NCBI RefSeq assembly: GCF_040869045.1
Contig: NC_090319.1
Coordinates: forward strand, 52,424,779-52,488,778
Reading direction: 5' to 3'
Source: Eurosta solidaginis
Taxonomy: Eukaryota > Arthropoda > Insecta > Diptera > Tephritidae
DNA length: 64,000 bases
The position numbers and the translations under genes were made by a program. Below the pieces are notes generated by a model. It was not told the DNA's origin, made no database searches, and saw only the letters and a program-made list of their open reading frames with translations. Shown here one piece after another: positions 31,404 to 42,634 of the stretch; the stretch's first letter is position 1; each line of letters starts with the position of its first letter.

Positions 31404-32795
31404 CTACGCCAACCGGCGCCAATTGGTCACAACAAGGGAGTATAAATCGTTTTCCACCTGGTCCTTCCAACGGAGTGGGGGCCGCCCTCTACCTCTGCTT
31501 CCATAGGCGGGTTCCGATAGAAACACTTTCTTGGCCGGAGTATCATCTTTCATTCGCATAACATGGCCTAGCAAGCGCAGCCGCTGCGTTTTAATTCGCT
31601 GGACTATGTTGATGTCTGCGTATAGCTCGTACAGCACATCATTAAATCTTCTTCGGTACTCGCCATCGCCAATGCGTAGAGGTCCATAAATCTTTCGAAG
31701 AACTTTTCTCTCGAACACTTCCAAAGCCGCTTCATCTGCTGTTGTCATGGTCCATGCTTCTGCCCCATATAGCAGGACGGGTACGATAAGAGACTTGTAG
31801 AGCATGATTTTCGTTCGCCGAGAAAGGAATTTACTTTTCAATTGCCTACCTAGTCCAAAGTAGCATTTATTGGCAAGATTGATCCTTCGCTGGATTTCAG
31901 TGCTGATTTTGTTGCTAGTGTTGATGCTGGTTCCCAAATAAAGGAAGTCTTTTACTATTTCGAAATTATGGCTGCCAACAGTAGCGTGGTTGCCAAGGCG
32001 CGTATGCGCTGACTCTTTGCTTGATGACAGCAGGTACTTCGTTTTGTCCTCATTCACCATCAAACCCACCTTTACCGCTTCTTTTTCCAGTTTGGAGTAA
32101 GCATATGCCAGTAATTGCACGCTTTTATAGTATATTGTTCCAGTGCGGTTAAGTTCTGCAGCTAGTATAATTTTCTCCAGCATCAAATTAAAGAAATCGC
32201 ACGATAGGGGGTCACCCTGTCTGAAACCTCGTTTAGTTTCGAACGGCTCGGAGAGGTCCTTCCCAATTCTGACTGAGCTGATGGTGTTGCTCAACGTCAT
32301 TTTGCACAGCCATATAAGTTTTGCGGGGAAACCAAATTCAGACATAGCGGCATATAGGCAGCTCCTTTTCGTGCTGTCGAAGGCGGCTTTAAAGTCGACG
32401 CAGAGGTGATGTGTGTCGATTCTTTTTTCACTGGTTCTTTCCAAGATTTGGCGCATTGTGAAAATCTGGTCGATGGTAGATTTACTAGGTCTGAAGCCGC
32501 ACTTATAAGGTTCAATCAGCCGGTTCACGGTGGGCTTCAATCTTTCGCACAATACACTTGAAAGGACCTTATATGCGATATTGAGAAGGCTGATTCCACG
32601 ATAGTTGGTGCATTTTGCAGTATCCCCTTTCTTGTGGACTGGGCAAAGAACACTTAGATTCCAACCGTCGGGCATGCACTCTTCCGCCCATATTTTGCTA
32701 AGAAGCTGCTGCATGCGCCTTACCAACTCCTCGCCGCCGTACTTGAATAGCTCCGCAGGCAATCCATCAGCGCCCACGGCCTTGTTGTTTTTCAA
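31404..32795 (-). pseudogene. LINE reverse transcriptase, catalytic YADD deleted
   Basis: The frame is open for 463 codons. RT motifs are clear: NNKAVGADGLPAE at the N-side, NYRGISLLNIAYKVLS, CGFRPSKSTIDQIF, DFKAAFDS (motif A) and FRQGDPLSCDFF (motif B). Motif C should follow LLAYA as DD; instead the frame goes directly from QLLAYA to YSKLEKEA near 32100, so about 20-25 codons including both aspartates are missing in frame. The C-terminal region with YGAEAWTM, FERKVLRKIYGPL and GRGRPPLRW is complete. The enzyme cannot be active, although the frame is otherwise unbroken. Confidence 0.85.
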
Positions 32796-32806
32796 TTTGG
32801 TTATTG

Positions 32807-33895
32807 CTATTCTAACTTCATCATAATCGGGCGGGGGACATATATTCCATCATCATCGATTGCGGGATCGGGTTCTTTATCTCTGCGCGCTGAATTGCTG
32901 CCTCCATTTAGGTGAACAGAGAAGTATTCCCTCCATAATCTAAGCACTCTCTGGACATCAGTTACAAGGTCGCCGTTTTCGTTCCTACAGGAGTGTACCT
33001 TGGTCTTAAAACTTTCTGTCTGTCGCCGTATTTTTTGGTAAAATGTTCGGGCGTTATTCCTGGTGGCTAGCAGCTCAAGGTCCTCGCCCTCACGCCTTTC
33101 TGCTTCTGCTTTTTTCTTCCTGAAACGGCGTCTCGTTTCCTTTTGCAACTCACGATAGCGTTCACACACTCCTCTTGTCGCGCTCGCTTTTAACGTAGCC
33201 CTGTAGGCAACGTCTTTTCTTTCAGTTGCAACGCGGCATTCTTCATCGTACCAGTTGTTTTCTTGTAGTCACCGGTAAGCAATTTTTCCTCGGCGGCAGT
33301 ACGAAGTGCTTTGGAAATATGCTCCCACTGCTCCTGTATTCCTTCAGGATAAGTTGTGCTCTCAGAGAGCAGGTGTGAGAGTCGAGTTGCAAAATCATTG
33401 GCAGTCTGTTGTGATTGAAGCTTTTCGACGTCTAGCTTCCCTTGTGTTTTTTGTTCCTTGGTTTTAGCCGCGTTGAGGCGGGTGCGTATTTTGGCTGCAA
33501 CGAGATAATGGTCCGGGTCGATGTTAGGTCCTCGGATCGTGCGCACATCTAAAACACTGGAGGCATGCCGTCCGTCTATCACAACGTGATCGATCTGGTT
33601 CCGATTATTTCGATCAGGAGACAGCCATGTAGCTTGGTGTATCTTTTTATGCATGAACCTCGTGCTGGATATCACCATGTTTCGAGCACCGGCAAAGTCA
33701 ATCAGCCTCAGTCCGTTAGGAGAAGTTTCATTTTGTAGGCTGAACTTTCCGACTGTAGAGCCAAAAACACCTTCTTTGCCCACCCTGGCGTTAAAGTCAC
33801 CAAGCACGACTTTTATATCGTGACGGGGGCAGCGCTCGTATGTGCGTTATAATTGTTCATAAAAAGTGTCTTTCACCTCATCGTCTTTCTCCTCT
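32807..33895 (-). pseudogene. LINE endonuclease C-terminal part and linker, frameshifted
   Basis: 33807-33190 encodes LGDFNARVGKE (the metal- and nucleic-acid-binding GDFN motif), DHVVIDGRH and PDHYLVAAKI, ending the APE domain. A frame change and a further frame at 33169-32807 encode a basic linker (RRRFRKKKAEAERRE) that leads to RT. On the other side the APE continues across the HINE-like insertion to 35865. Confidence 0.75.
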
Positions 33896-33929
33896 GTCGG
33901 CGCATGGGCACAGATGAATGATATATTAA

Positions 33930-35864
33930 AACAAGTAAGGAAGGTTAAGTTCGGGTGTAACCGAACATTACATACTCAGTTCAGAGCTATGGTGACAACA
34001 TAAGGGAAAATAACGATGTAGAAAAATGAACCGAGGGTAACCCTGGAATGTGTTTGTATGACATATCTATCAAATGAAAGGCACGAAAGAGTATTTTATG
34101 AGGGAGTGGGCCATAGTTCTATAGGTGGACGCCATTTAGGGATATCGCCATAAAGGTGGATCAGGGTTGACTCTAGAATTTGTGTGTACGATATGTGTAT
34201 CAAATTAAAGGTATTAATGAGGGTTTTAAAAGGGAGTGGTGGTAGTTGTATAGGTGGACGCCTTTTCGAGGTATCGCAATAAAGGTGGACCAGGGGTGAC
34301 TCTGGACTTTGTTTGTGCGATACGGGTATCAAATGAAAGGTGTTAATGAGTATTTTTAAAAGGGAGTGGGTCTTCGTTCTATAAGTGGACGCCTTTTCGA
34401 GATATCGCCATAAAGGTGGACCAGGAGTGACTCTAGAATGTGTTTGTACGATATGGGTATCAAATTAAAGTTATTAATGAGAGTTTTAAAAGTGAGTGGT
34501 GGTAGTTGTATATGTGAAGGCGTTTTCCAGATATCGACCAAAATGTGGACCAGGGTGACCTAGAACATCATCTGTTGGATACCGCTTATTTATTTATATA
34601 TGTAATACCTGCCAAGATTTCAAGGGTTTTTTATTTCGCCCTGCAGACCTTTTCATTTTCTTCTACTTAATATGGTAGGTGTCACAACCATTTTATAAAG
34701 TTTTTTCTAAAGTTATATTTCGCGTCAATAAACCAATCCAGTTACCATGTTTCATCCCTTTTTTCACATTTGGTATAGAATTATGGCATTTTTTTCATTT
34801 TCGTAATTTTCGATATCGGAGAAGTGGGCGTGGTCATAGTCGGATTTCGGCCATATTTTATACCAAGATAAAGTGACTTCAGATAAGTACGTGAACTGAG
34901 TTTAGTAAAGATATATCGGTTTTTGCTCAAGTTATCGTGTTAAGGGCCATGCGGAAAGACATACGGACGACTGTGTATAAAAACTGGGCGTGGCTTCAAC
35001 CGATTTCGCCCATTTTCACAGAAAAGAGTTAACGCCATAAAATCTATGCCCCTACCAAATTTCAAAAGGATTGGTAAATTTTTGTTCGACTTATGACATT
35101 AAAAGTATCCTGGACAAATTAAATGAAAAAGGGCGGAGCCACGCCCATTTTGAAATTTTCTTTTATTTTTGTATTTTGTTGCGCCATATCAGCTGGAGTT
35201 GAATGTTGACATAATTTACTTATATACTGTAAAGATATTAAATTTTTTGTTAAAATTTTACTTTAAAAAAAAAAAATTTTTAAAGTGGGCGTGGTCCTTC
35301 TCCGATTTTGCTAATTTTTATTAAGCGTACATACAGAAATAGGAGTAACGTTCCTGCCAAATTTCATCATGATATCTTCAACGAATGCCAAATTACAGCT
35401 TGCAAAGTTTTAAATTACCTTCTTTTAACAGTGTGCGGTGCCACGTCCATTGTCCAAAATTTTACTAATTTTCTATTCTGCGTCATAAGTTCAACTCATC
35501 TACCAAGTTTCATCGCTTTAGCTGTCTTTGGTAATGAATTACTGAATTTTTTCGGTTTTCGAAATTTTCGATATCGAAAAAGTGGGCGTGGTTATAGTCC
35601 GATATCGTTCATTTTAAATAGCGATCTGAGATGAGTACTCAGGAGCCTACATACCAAATTTCATCAAGATATCTCAAAATTTACTCAAGTTATCGTGTTA
35701 ACGGACGGACGGACGGACGGACATGGCTCAATCAAATTTTTTTCGATCCTGCTAATTTTGATATAGGGAAGTCTATATCTATCTCGATTCCTTTATACCT
35801 GTACAAGCAACCGTTATCCAATCAAACTTAATATACTCTGTGAGCTCTGCTCAACTGAGTATAA
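33930..35864 (+). mobile_element. DINE-1/HINE-like repeat, copy a
   Basis: It begins AACAAGTAAGGAAGG followed by the hairpin GTTCGGGTGTAACCGAAC and ATACTCAGTT; it ends in AGCTCTGCTCAACTGAGTAT. The ACTCAGTTGAG motif therefore sits inverted near both ends. Inside are about four ~129-bp minisatellite units (34080-34560), then unique sequence and a GACG tetranucleotide run (35702-35722) before ACATGGCT. This plan (subterminal inverted repeats, internal repeats, ACGG run, no coding) resembles Drosophila DINE-1/Helentron-type elements. It has split the LINE endonuclease. Confidence 0.7.
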
Positions 35865-36244
35865 TTAATTAAATTTAAATATTTTGCTTTTATTCGAATA
35901 GCAGCGAGACGTTCGTCCACAGTTGTGAACGCCAGAACTTGGCGACAAAGTCTCTCTCCCACCACGAATACCACCACGAAATTGCGCTTATTCGTATGGC
36001 AACTCCAATATATGTCACAATTTTTGATCTTCTTTCTTCCTTGCTTCGTCCAACGCATTTCTTGGATGGCGGTGATGTCAGATTTTGCTTTGACGAGGAC
36101 ATCAGCCAGCCGGGCATCTGCACCAATCCCATTCAGGGAGCGGACTTTCCAGGTGCATGCCCTCAATTCATTGTCCTTCAAACGTTTGGCATGGTCGTCA
36201 TCAATAGAGAGTGTATTTATCCGAGGCTTGTTGTTATATTTCAT
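35865..36244 (-). pseudogene. LINE endonuclease N-terminal part
   Basis: The minus-strand frame encodes a typical APE opening: CTWKVRSLNGIG, ADVLVKAKSDITAIQEMRW (with the catalytic Glu in QEMRW), then YWSCHTNKRNF and VDERLAAIRIKAKY. It is cut by the HINE-like insertion. The N-terminus starts near 36244, close to a GC-rich 5' region. Confidence 0.75.
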
Positions 36245-36635
36245 TGGAGTATGGTTTTACGTGGCGGGTCCCAAGCCCAGCGCACAACCCGCTCAGCGGG
36301 TGTGAAAATGTTACTTGGCACGTTTATATAGCGAGCCGCTTGCTCCAAGACAGACGCCCGCTTGCATCCGTACCTAGAGGTGTACATACGCTGCCGATGA
36401 GATCTCCCACGGCTAGCCCTTAAACCGATTATGTCAGAGTGGCCTAGCCAGGTTGTTGCCTTTTCACATTAGCTCACCGCTAAACGGATGTTTAGCGGCT
36501 ACCCAGAGGATACTTGTCCGCAAGCGACCGGCAGTAGTGAGCTGTAGTGAGAATCGCTCTGGCCATTCACAGATGAATGGCGGTCAGAAGCTTTCCCCAA
36601 TTTCGTAGGCTTCTACACACGGCCCCACACCCTCC

Positions 36636-37224
36636 AAATTTAAATTAGAATTAAAAATAAAATCTAAATTTAGATTTAGGTAAATAAAAGCTAAAATTCT
36701 CATTTTGAGTTTAATTTTAGTTTTAGGTTTAATTAAAACTAAAATTAAAGTTAAAGTTAAAATTAGTTTTAATTAAAACTAAAATTAGAGTTAAAATTAA
36801 AACTAAAACTAGAATTTAAATTGAAATTAAAATTATAATAAAAATGTAAATTAAAACCAAAGTTTAAATTTAAATTTAAATAAAATTAAAATTAAATTTA
36901 AATATAAATTAAAATTAAAATGCAAGTTAAAATTAAAATTAAGATTAAAACATAAACTAAAATTAAACTTAAAATTACAATTAAAATTAAGATTAAAATT
37001 AATATTAAAATTAAACGTAAAATTAAAATTAAAATTACAATGAAAATTAAAACTAAAGCTAAAATTAAATTTAAAATTAAAATTTAAGTTAATATTAAAA
37101 TTAAAACTAAACTAACATTTTAATTTAATTTTAGATAAAATAAAAATTAAATTTAAAATAAAATTTAAATGAATGTGAAAATTAAAATTAGTATTATATG
37201 AAAATTTATACTAAAATTAAAATT
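36636..37224. repeat. TTAAAA-type hexamer array (right part)
   Basis: Same composition as 30955-31344. It ends at the start of the second HINE-like copy. Confidence 0.7.
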
Positions 37225-40200
37225 AACAAGTAAGGAAGGCTAAGTTCGGGTGTAACCGAACATAACATACTCAGTTGAGAGCTATGGAGACAAAATAAGG
37301 AAAATCAATCTGGGGTAACCCTGGAATGTGGTTGTATAACATGTGTATCAAATGAAAGGTATTAAAGAGTATTTTAAGAGAGAATAGGCCATAGTTCTAT
37401 GGATGAACGCCATTTAGGGATATCGCCATAAAGGTAGACCAGGGCTGACTCTATAATTTGTTTGTACGATATGGGTATCAAATGAAAGGTGTTACTGAGC
37501 ATTTTAAGAGGCAGTGGGCCTTAGGTCTATCGGTGGACGCCTTTTCGAGATGTCCCCATTAAGGTGGACCAGGGGTGATTCTATAATGTGTTTGTACGAT
37601 ATGGGTATCAAATGAAAGCTGTTAATGAGTATTTTGAAAAGGAGTGATCCTTAGTTCCATAGGTGGACGCCGTTTCGAGATATCGCCATAAAGGTGGACC
37701 AGGGGTGTCTCTAGAATGTGTTTGTACGATATGGGAATCAAATGAAAGGTGTTACTGAGCATTTTAAGAGGGAGTGGGCATTAGGTCTATAGGTGGACGC
37801 CTTTTCGAGATATCGCCATTAGGGTGGGCCAGGGGTGACTCTAGAATGTTTGTACGGTATGGGTATCAAACGAAAGGTGTTACTGAGCACTTTAAGAGGG
37901 AGTGGGCATTAGGTCTATAGGTGGGCGCCTTTTCGAGATATCGCCATTAGGGTGGGCCAGGGGTGACTCTAGAATGTGTTTGTACGATATGTGCATCAAA
38001 CGAAAGGTGTTACTGAGCATTTTAAGAGGGAGTGGGCATTAGGTCTATAGGTGGACGCCCTTTCGAGATATCGCCATTAGGGTGGGCCAGGGGTGACTCT
38101 AGAATGTTTGTACGATATGGGTATCAAACGAAAGGTGTTACTGAGCATTTTAAGAGGGAGTGGGCATTAGGTCTATAGGTGGACGCCTTTTCGAGATATC
38201 GCCATTAGGGTGGGCCAGGGGTGACTCTAGAATGTGTTTGTACGATATGGGTATCAAATGAAAGGTGGTAAGGAGTATTTTAAAAGGGAGTAATCCTTAG
38301 TTCTATAGGTGGACGCCTTTTCGAGATATCGCCATAAAGGTGGACCAAGGGTGACTCTAGAATGTTTGTACGATATGGGTATCAAACGAAAGGTGTTACT
38401 GAGCATTTTAAGAGGGAGTGGGCATTAGGTCTATAGGTGGACGCCTTTTCGAGATATCGCCATTAGGGTGGGCCAGGGTGACTCTAGAATGTGTTTGTAC
38501 GATATGGGTATCAAATGAAAGGTGGTAATGAGTATTTTAAAAGGGAGTAATCCTTAGTTCTATAGGTGGACGCCTTTTCGAGATATCGCCATAAAGCTGG
38601 ACCAAGGGTGACTCTAGAATGTTTGTACGGTATGGGTATCAAACGAAAGGTGTTACTGAGCATTTTAAGAGGGAGTGGGCATTAGGTCTATAGGTGGACG
38701 CCTTTTCGAGATATCGCCATTAGGGTGGGCCAGGGTGACTCTAGAATGTGTTTGTAAGATATGGGTATCAAATGAAAGGTGGCAATGAGTATTTTAAAAG
38801 GGAGTAATCCTTAGTTCTATAGGTGGACGCCTTTTCGAGATATCGCCATTAGGGTGGGCCAGGTGTGACTCTAGAATGTTTGTACGATATGGGTATCAAA
38901 CGAAAGGTGTTACTGAGCATTTTAAGAGGGAGTGGGCATTAGGTCTATAGGTGGACGCCTTTTCGAGATATCGCCATTAGGGTGGGACAGGGGTGACTCT
39001 AGAATGTTTGTATGATATGGGTATCAAACGAAAGGTGTTACTGAGCATTTTAAGAGGGAGTGTACATTAGGTCTATAGGTGGACGCCTTTTCGAGATATC
39101 GCCATTAGGGTGGGCCAGGGGTGACTCTAGAATGTTTGTACGATATGGGTATCAAACGAAAGGTGTTACTGAGCATTTTAAGAGGGAGTGGACATTAGGT
39201 CTATAGGTGGACGCCTTTTCGAGATATCGCCATTAGGGTGGGCCAGGGTGACTCTAGAATGTGTTTGTACGATATGGGTATCAAATGAAAGGTGGTAATG
39301 AGTATTTTAAAAGGGAGTAATCCTTAGTTCTATAGGTGGACGCCTTTTCGAAATATCGCCATTAGGGTGGGCCAGGTGTGACTCTAGAATGTTTGTACGA
39401 TATGGGTATCAAACGAAAGCTGTTACTGAGCATTTTAAGAGGGAGTGGGCATTAGGTCTATAGGTGGACGCCTTTTCGAGATATTGCCATTAGGGTGGGC
39501 CAGGGGTGACTCTAGAATGTTTGTACGATATGGGTATCAAACGAAAGGTGTTACTGAGCATTTTAAGAGGGAGTGGACACTAGGTCTATAGGTGGACGCC
39601 TTTTCGAGATATCGCCATTAGGGTGGGCCAGTGGTTACTCTAGAATGTTTGTACGATATGGGTATCAAACGAAAGGTGTTACTGAGCATTTTAAGAGAGA
39701 GGGGGCATTAGTTCTATAGGTGGACGCCTTTTCGAGATATCGCCATTAGGGTGGGACAGGGGTGACTCTGGTATGTTTTTGTACGATATGGATATCAAAT
39801 TAAAGGTATTAATGAGGGTTTTAAAAGCGAGTGGCCCTTAGATGTATATGTGAAGGCGTTCTCGTGATATCCACCAAAATGTGGACCAGGTGATCCAGAA
39901 AATCATCTGTCGGGTACTGCTAATTTATTTATATATGCAATACCACTAACAGTATTCCTGCCAAGATTCCAAGGGCTGTTGATTTCGCCTTGTAGAACTT
40001 TTTCATTTCTTCTACTTAATATGGTAGGTGTCACACCCATTTTACAAAGATTTTTCCAAAGTTATATTTTGCGTCAACAAACCAATCCAGTTACCATGTT
40101 TCATCCCTTTTTTCGTATTTGGTATAGAATTATGGCATTTTTTTCATTTTTCGTAATTTTCGATATCGATAAAGTGGGCGTGGTTATGGTCAGATTTCGC

Positions 40201-41228
40201 CCATTTTTTATACCAAGAAAAAGTGAGCTCAGGTAAGTACGTGGGCTAAGTTTAGTAAAGATATATCGGATTTTGCTCAAGTTATTGTGTTAATGGCCGA
40301 GCGGAAGGACAGACGGTGGACTGTGTATAAAAACTGGGCGTGGCTTCCACCGATTTCGCCCATTTTCACAGAGAACAGTTACCGTCATAGAATCTATGCT
40401 CCTACCAAATTTGAGAAGGATTGGTAAATTTTTGTTCGACTTATGGCAATAAAAGTATTCTAGACAAACTAAATGAAAATGGGCGGAGCCACGCCCATTT
40501 TGAAATTTTCTTTTATTTTTGTATTTTGTTGCATCATATCATTACTGGAGTTGAATTTTGACTTAATTTACTTATATACAGTAAAGATATTAAATTTTTT
40601 GTTAAAATTTGAATTTAAAAAATTTTTTTTTTAAAAAGTGGGCGTGTTCTTAATCCAATTTTTCTAATTTTTATTTAGCACATATAGAGTAATAGTAGTA
40701 ACGTTCCTGCCAAATTTCATCATGATATCTTCAACGACTGCCAAATTACAGCTTGCAAAACTTTTAAATTACCTTCTTGTAAAAGTGGGCGGGGCCACGC
40801 CCATTGTCCAAAATCTTACTAATTTTCTATTCTGCGTCATAACATCAACCCATCTACCAAGTTTCGTCGCTTTATCTGTCTTTTGTAATGAGTTATCGCA
40901 CTTTTTCGGTTTTTCGAAATTTTCGATATCGAAAAAGTGGGCGTGGTTATAGTCCGATATCGTTCATTTTAAATAGCGATCTGAGATGAGTGCTCAGGAA
41001 CCTACTTACCAAATTTCATCAAGATACCTCAAAATTTACTCAAGTTATCGTGTTAACGGACGGACGGACGGACGGACGGACGGACATGGCTCAATCAAAT
41101 TTTTTTTCGATCCTGATTATTTTGATATATGGAAGTCTATATCTATCTCGATTCCTTTATATATGTACAACCAACCGTTATCCAATAAAACTTAATATAC
41201 TCTGTGAGCTCTGCTCAACTGAGTATAA
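37225..41228 (+). mobile_element. DINE-1/HINE-like repeat, copy b, with expanded minisatellite
   Basis: Same ends as copy a (AACAAGTAAGGAAGG ... CTCAACTGAGTATAA). The internal array is expanded to about 19 units, followed by the same unique part and a GACG run (41057-41087). Total length is about 4.0 kb against about 1.9 kb for copy a, and almost all of the difference is in the minisatellite. Frames in it (39979-41253) have no coding character. Confidence 0.75.
37395..39790 (+). repeat. ~129-bp minisatellite, about 19 units, two alternating types
   Basis: GTGGACGCCTTTTCGAG recurs at 37533, 37664, 37794, 38051, 38179, 38310, 38439, 38569, 38694, 38823 and so on to 39720, spaced 125-134 bp. 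Type A has GTGGGCATTAGGTCTAT and usually CATTAGGGTGGGCC; type B has AGTAATCCTTAGTTCTAT, often with CATAAAGGTGG or CATAAAGCTGG. They alternate A-B between about 38179 and 38823, then run A-A-A-B-A-A-A, as in a higher-order repeat. Confidence 0.8.
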
Positions 41229-41229
41229 A

Positions 41230-41810
41230 AATGAAGTTTTATTTCAAATTTAAATTATTAAATTATGAGGCAGAAAAAGCGTAAAATCGTCACAACATTT
41301 AAGCGTACAAGCGCATGGCGTATTGGCGTGAATGCGTAGAGCGAAAACAATAACCCGCAGAAGTTAAGAGGGTAAATGAGTAAAAAAGCAAGCGTATCGG
41401 CATAATATTGTAAAAGCGTGTTAGCTTGTTTATTTTCCGGCACCTGTTTCTTAAAGTTTAAATTGTAAGAGCGTACTAGCGTAAGGTTGTTATAAAGTAC
41501 TAGTGTACAAGCGTATGGCGTGTTCACGTAAATGTATCGACTGAAACGTTAACCTGTAAAAGTATAGAGTGAAAACGGGTGTAATATCGTATTAGGCATT
41601 AGCGTATTTGCTTTCTCGGTACTTGTTTTAAAAGTCAACGTATTAGCGTTATAGCGTGTCGGCGTAAATGCGTTGAATAAAAAGTTAGCGTTCGAAAATA
41701 TATGGCGTAGACAAGTATAAACGTAAGCGTATACGCGTAATATTTTAGAAGCTTGCTAGCGCTTCAGTTTTTTCGGCACCTGTTTTCAAAAATTAAAAAG
41801 CTGATTAAGG
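41230..41810 (+). repeat. Degenerate ~160-177-bp tandem repeat rich in GCGTA
   Basis: CCGGCACCTGTTTCTTA (about 41435), TCGGTACTTGTTTTAAAA (about 41614) and TCGGCACCTGTTTTCAAAA (about 41773) mark three units. Between them GCGTA, AGCGT and GGCGT recur every few bases. Old and decayed. Confidence 0.55.
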
Positions 41811-42634
41811 TGTTTGTTATCTATGATAAAATATTCAAACTCAAAAATGTGAAGTTATGTTTAAAGTTATCGTAATGCGAGCTACTATCGATTACATATT
41901 CATATACACGTTATCGCCCACCTCTTTTTCACTTTAACATATCTAAATACTGACAATTTGAACATTTAAACATAGCCGTAAAAACATTGCATGCATTTAC
42001 CACTCCAAATTACAACCTATAAAAAGTATTTAAATAGAGCCGTGAAATCAACAAATATAAAGCAGTAATTACACATATATATAAATATGTATACAAACAA
42101 CATCACAAACAATCAGGTGTACGAGATAAGTTGGTTTCAGAGATGGCCAAACAACCGCACACGTCCTGCGGTATTACACCTTCGTGTGTTCAACTCACAG
42201 AACTCCATTACATAATGCACGTATACATGCAGATGCACTGAAGTGCGACCACAAGCAACGATTGACGCAACGATCAGTTGACCAACCAGGCAACCAATGA
42301 CTGTTGAGTCATTAAAAACTAGTTAAAAAGCTTCAATAATAATAAGAACAACAAAAACAATTGTGCTGTATATTATTTAGTTGAAACTTTGATTGAAGCC
42401 GAACATTTTATACCCATTGGCGCATTGGAACAAAAAGAGTGTGTACGTGTTCATACAAATAAAATGATGCTGTAACACAAGGTCAAACTCTATAAGGTCA
42501 AATGCGCTTATAACCACTTCAAGTGTCATAGGGTCAGTTGTCCTTAAGACCACTTTAAATTCCCATAAGGCCAATTCCCGTTATGCCCTTTTCGGTTTGA
42601 GGATTCGATATTTTCCACAAACTTGGAGTTATTT
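41811..42634. other. Unassigned sequence with TAAGGTCA-type motifs at its right end
   Basis: 42440-42590 contains repeated CATAAGGNCA or ATAAGGTCAA motifs, similar inversely to 62930-63050. The rest shows nothing recognisable. Confidence 0.4.

Larger units (their letters stand above)
31345..36635 (-). mobile_element. APE-type LINE, RTE-like, minus strand, split by a HINE-like element
   Basis: The minus strand carries an apurinic-type endonuclease, a linker and RT, and ends with a short tandem tail (TAAG repeats, 31345-31363), which is typical of RTE-type elements rather than a poly(A) tail. A GC-richer 5' region of about 390 bp (36245-36635) precedes the endonuclease. The endonuclease is interrupted by 33930-35864. 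Frameshifts lie between endonuclease, linker and RT, and the RT lacks its catalytic YADD. Clade assignment (RTE against related clades) is not certain. Confidence 0.8.

Noticed and set aside
35702..41087. GACG repeats as CRISPR-like array
   Set aside because: Simple tetranucleotide run without spacers, in a eukaryotic transposon.
39979..41253. Short frames in HINE copy b, repeated in copies a and c
   Set aside because: Conserved because the DNA repeat is conserved, with no coding signature and many stops between copies.
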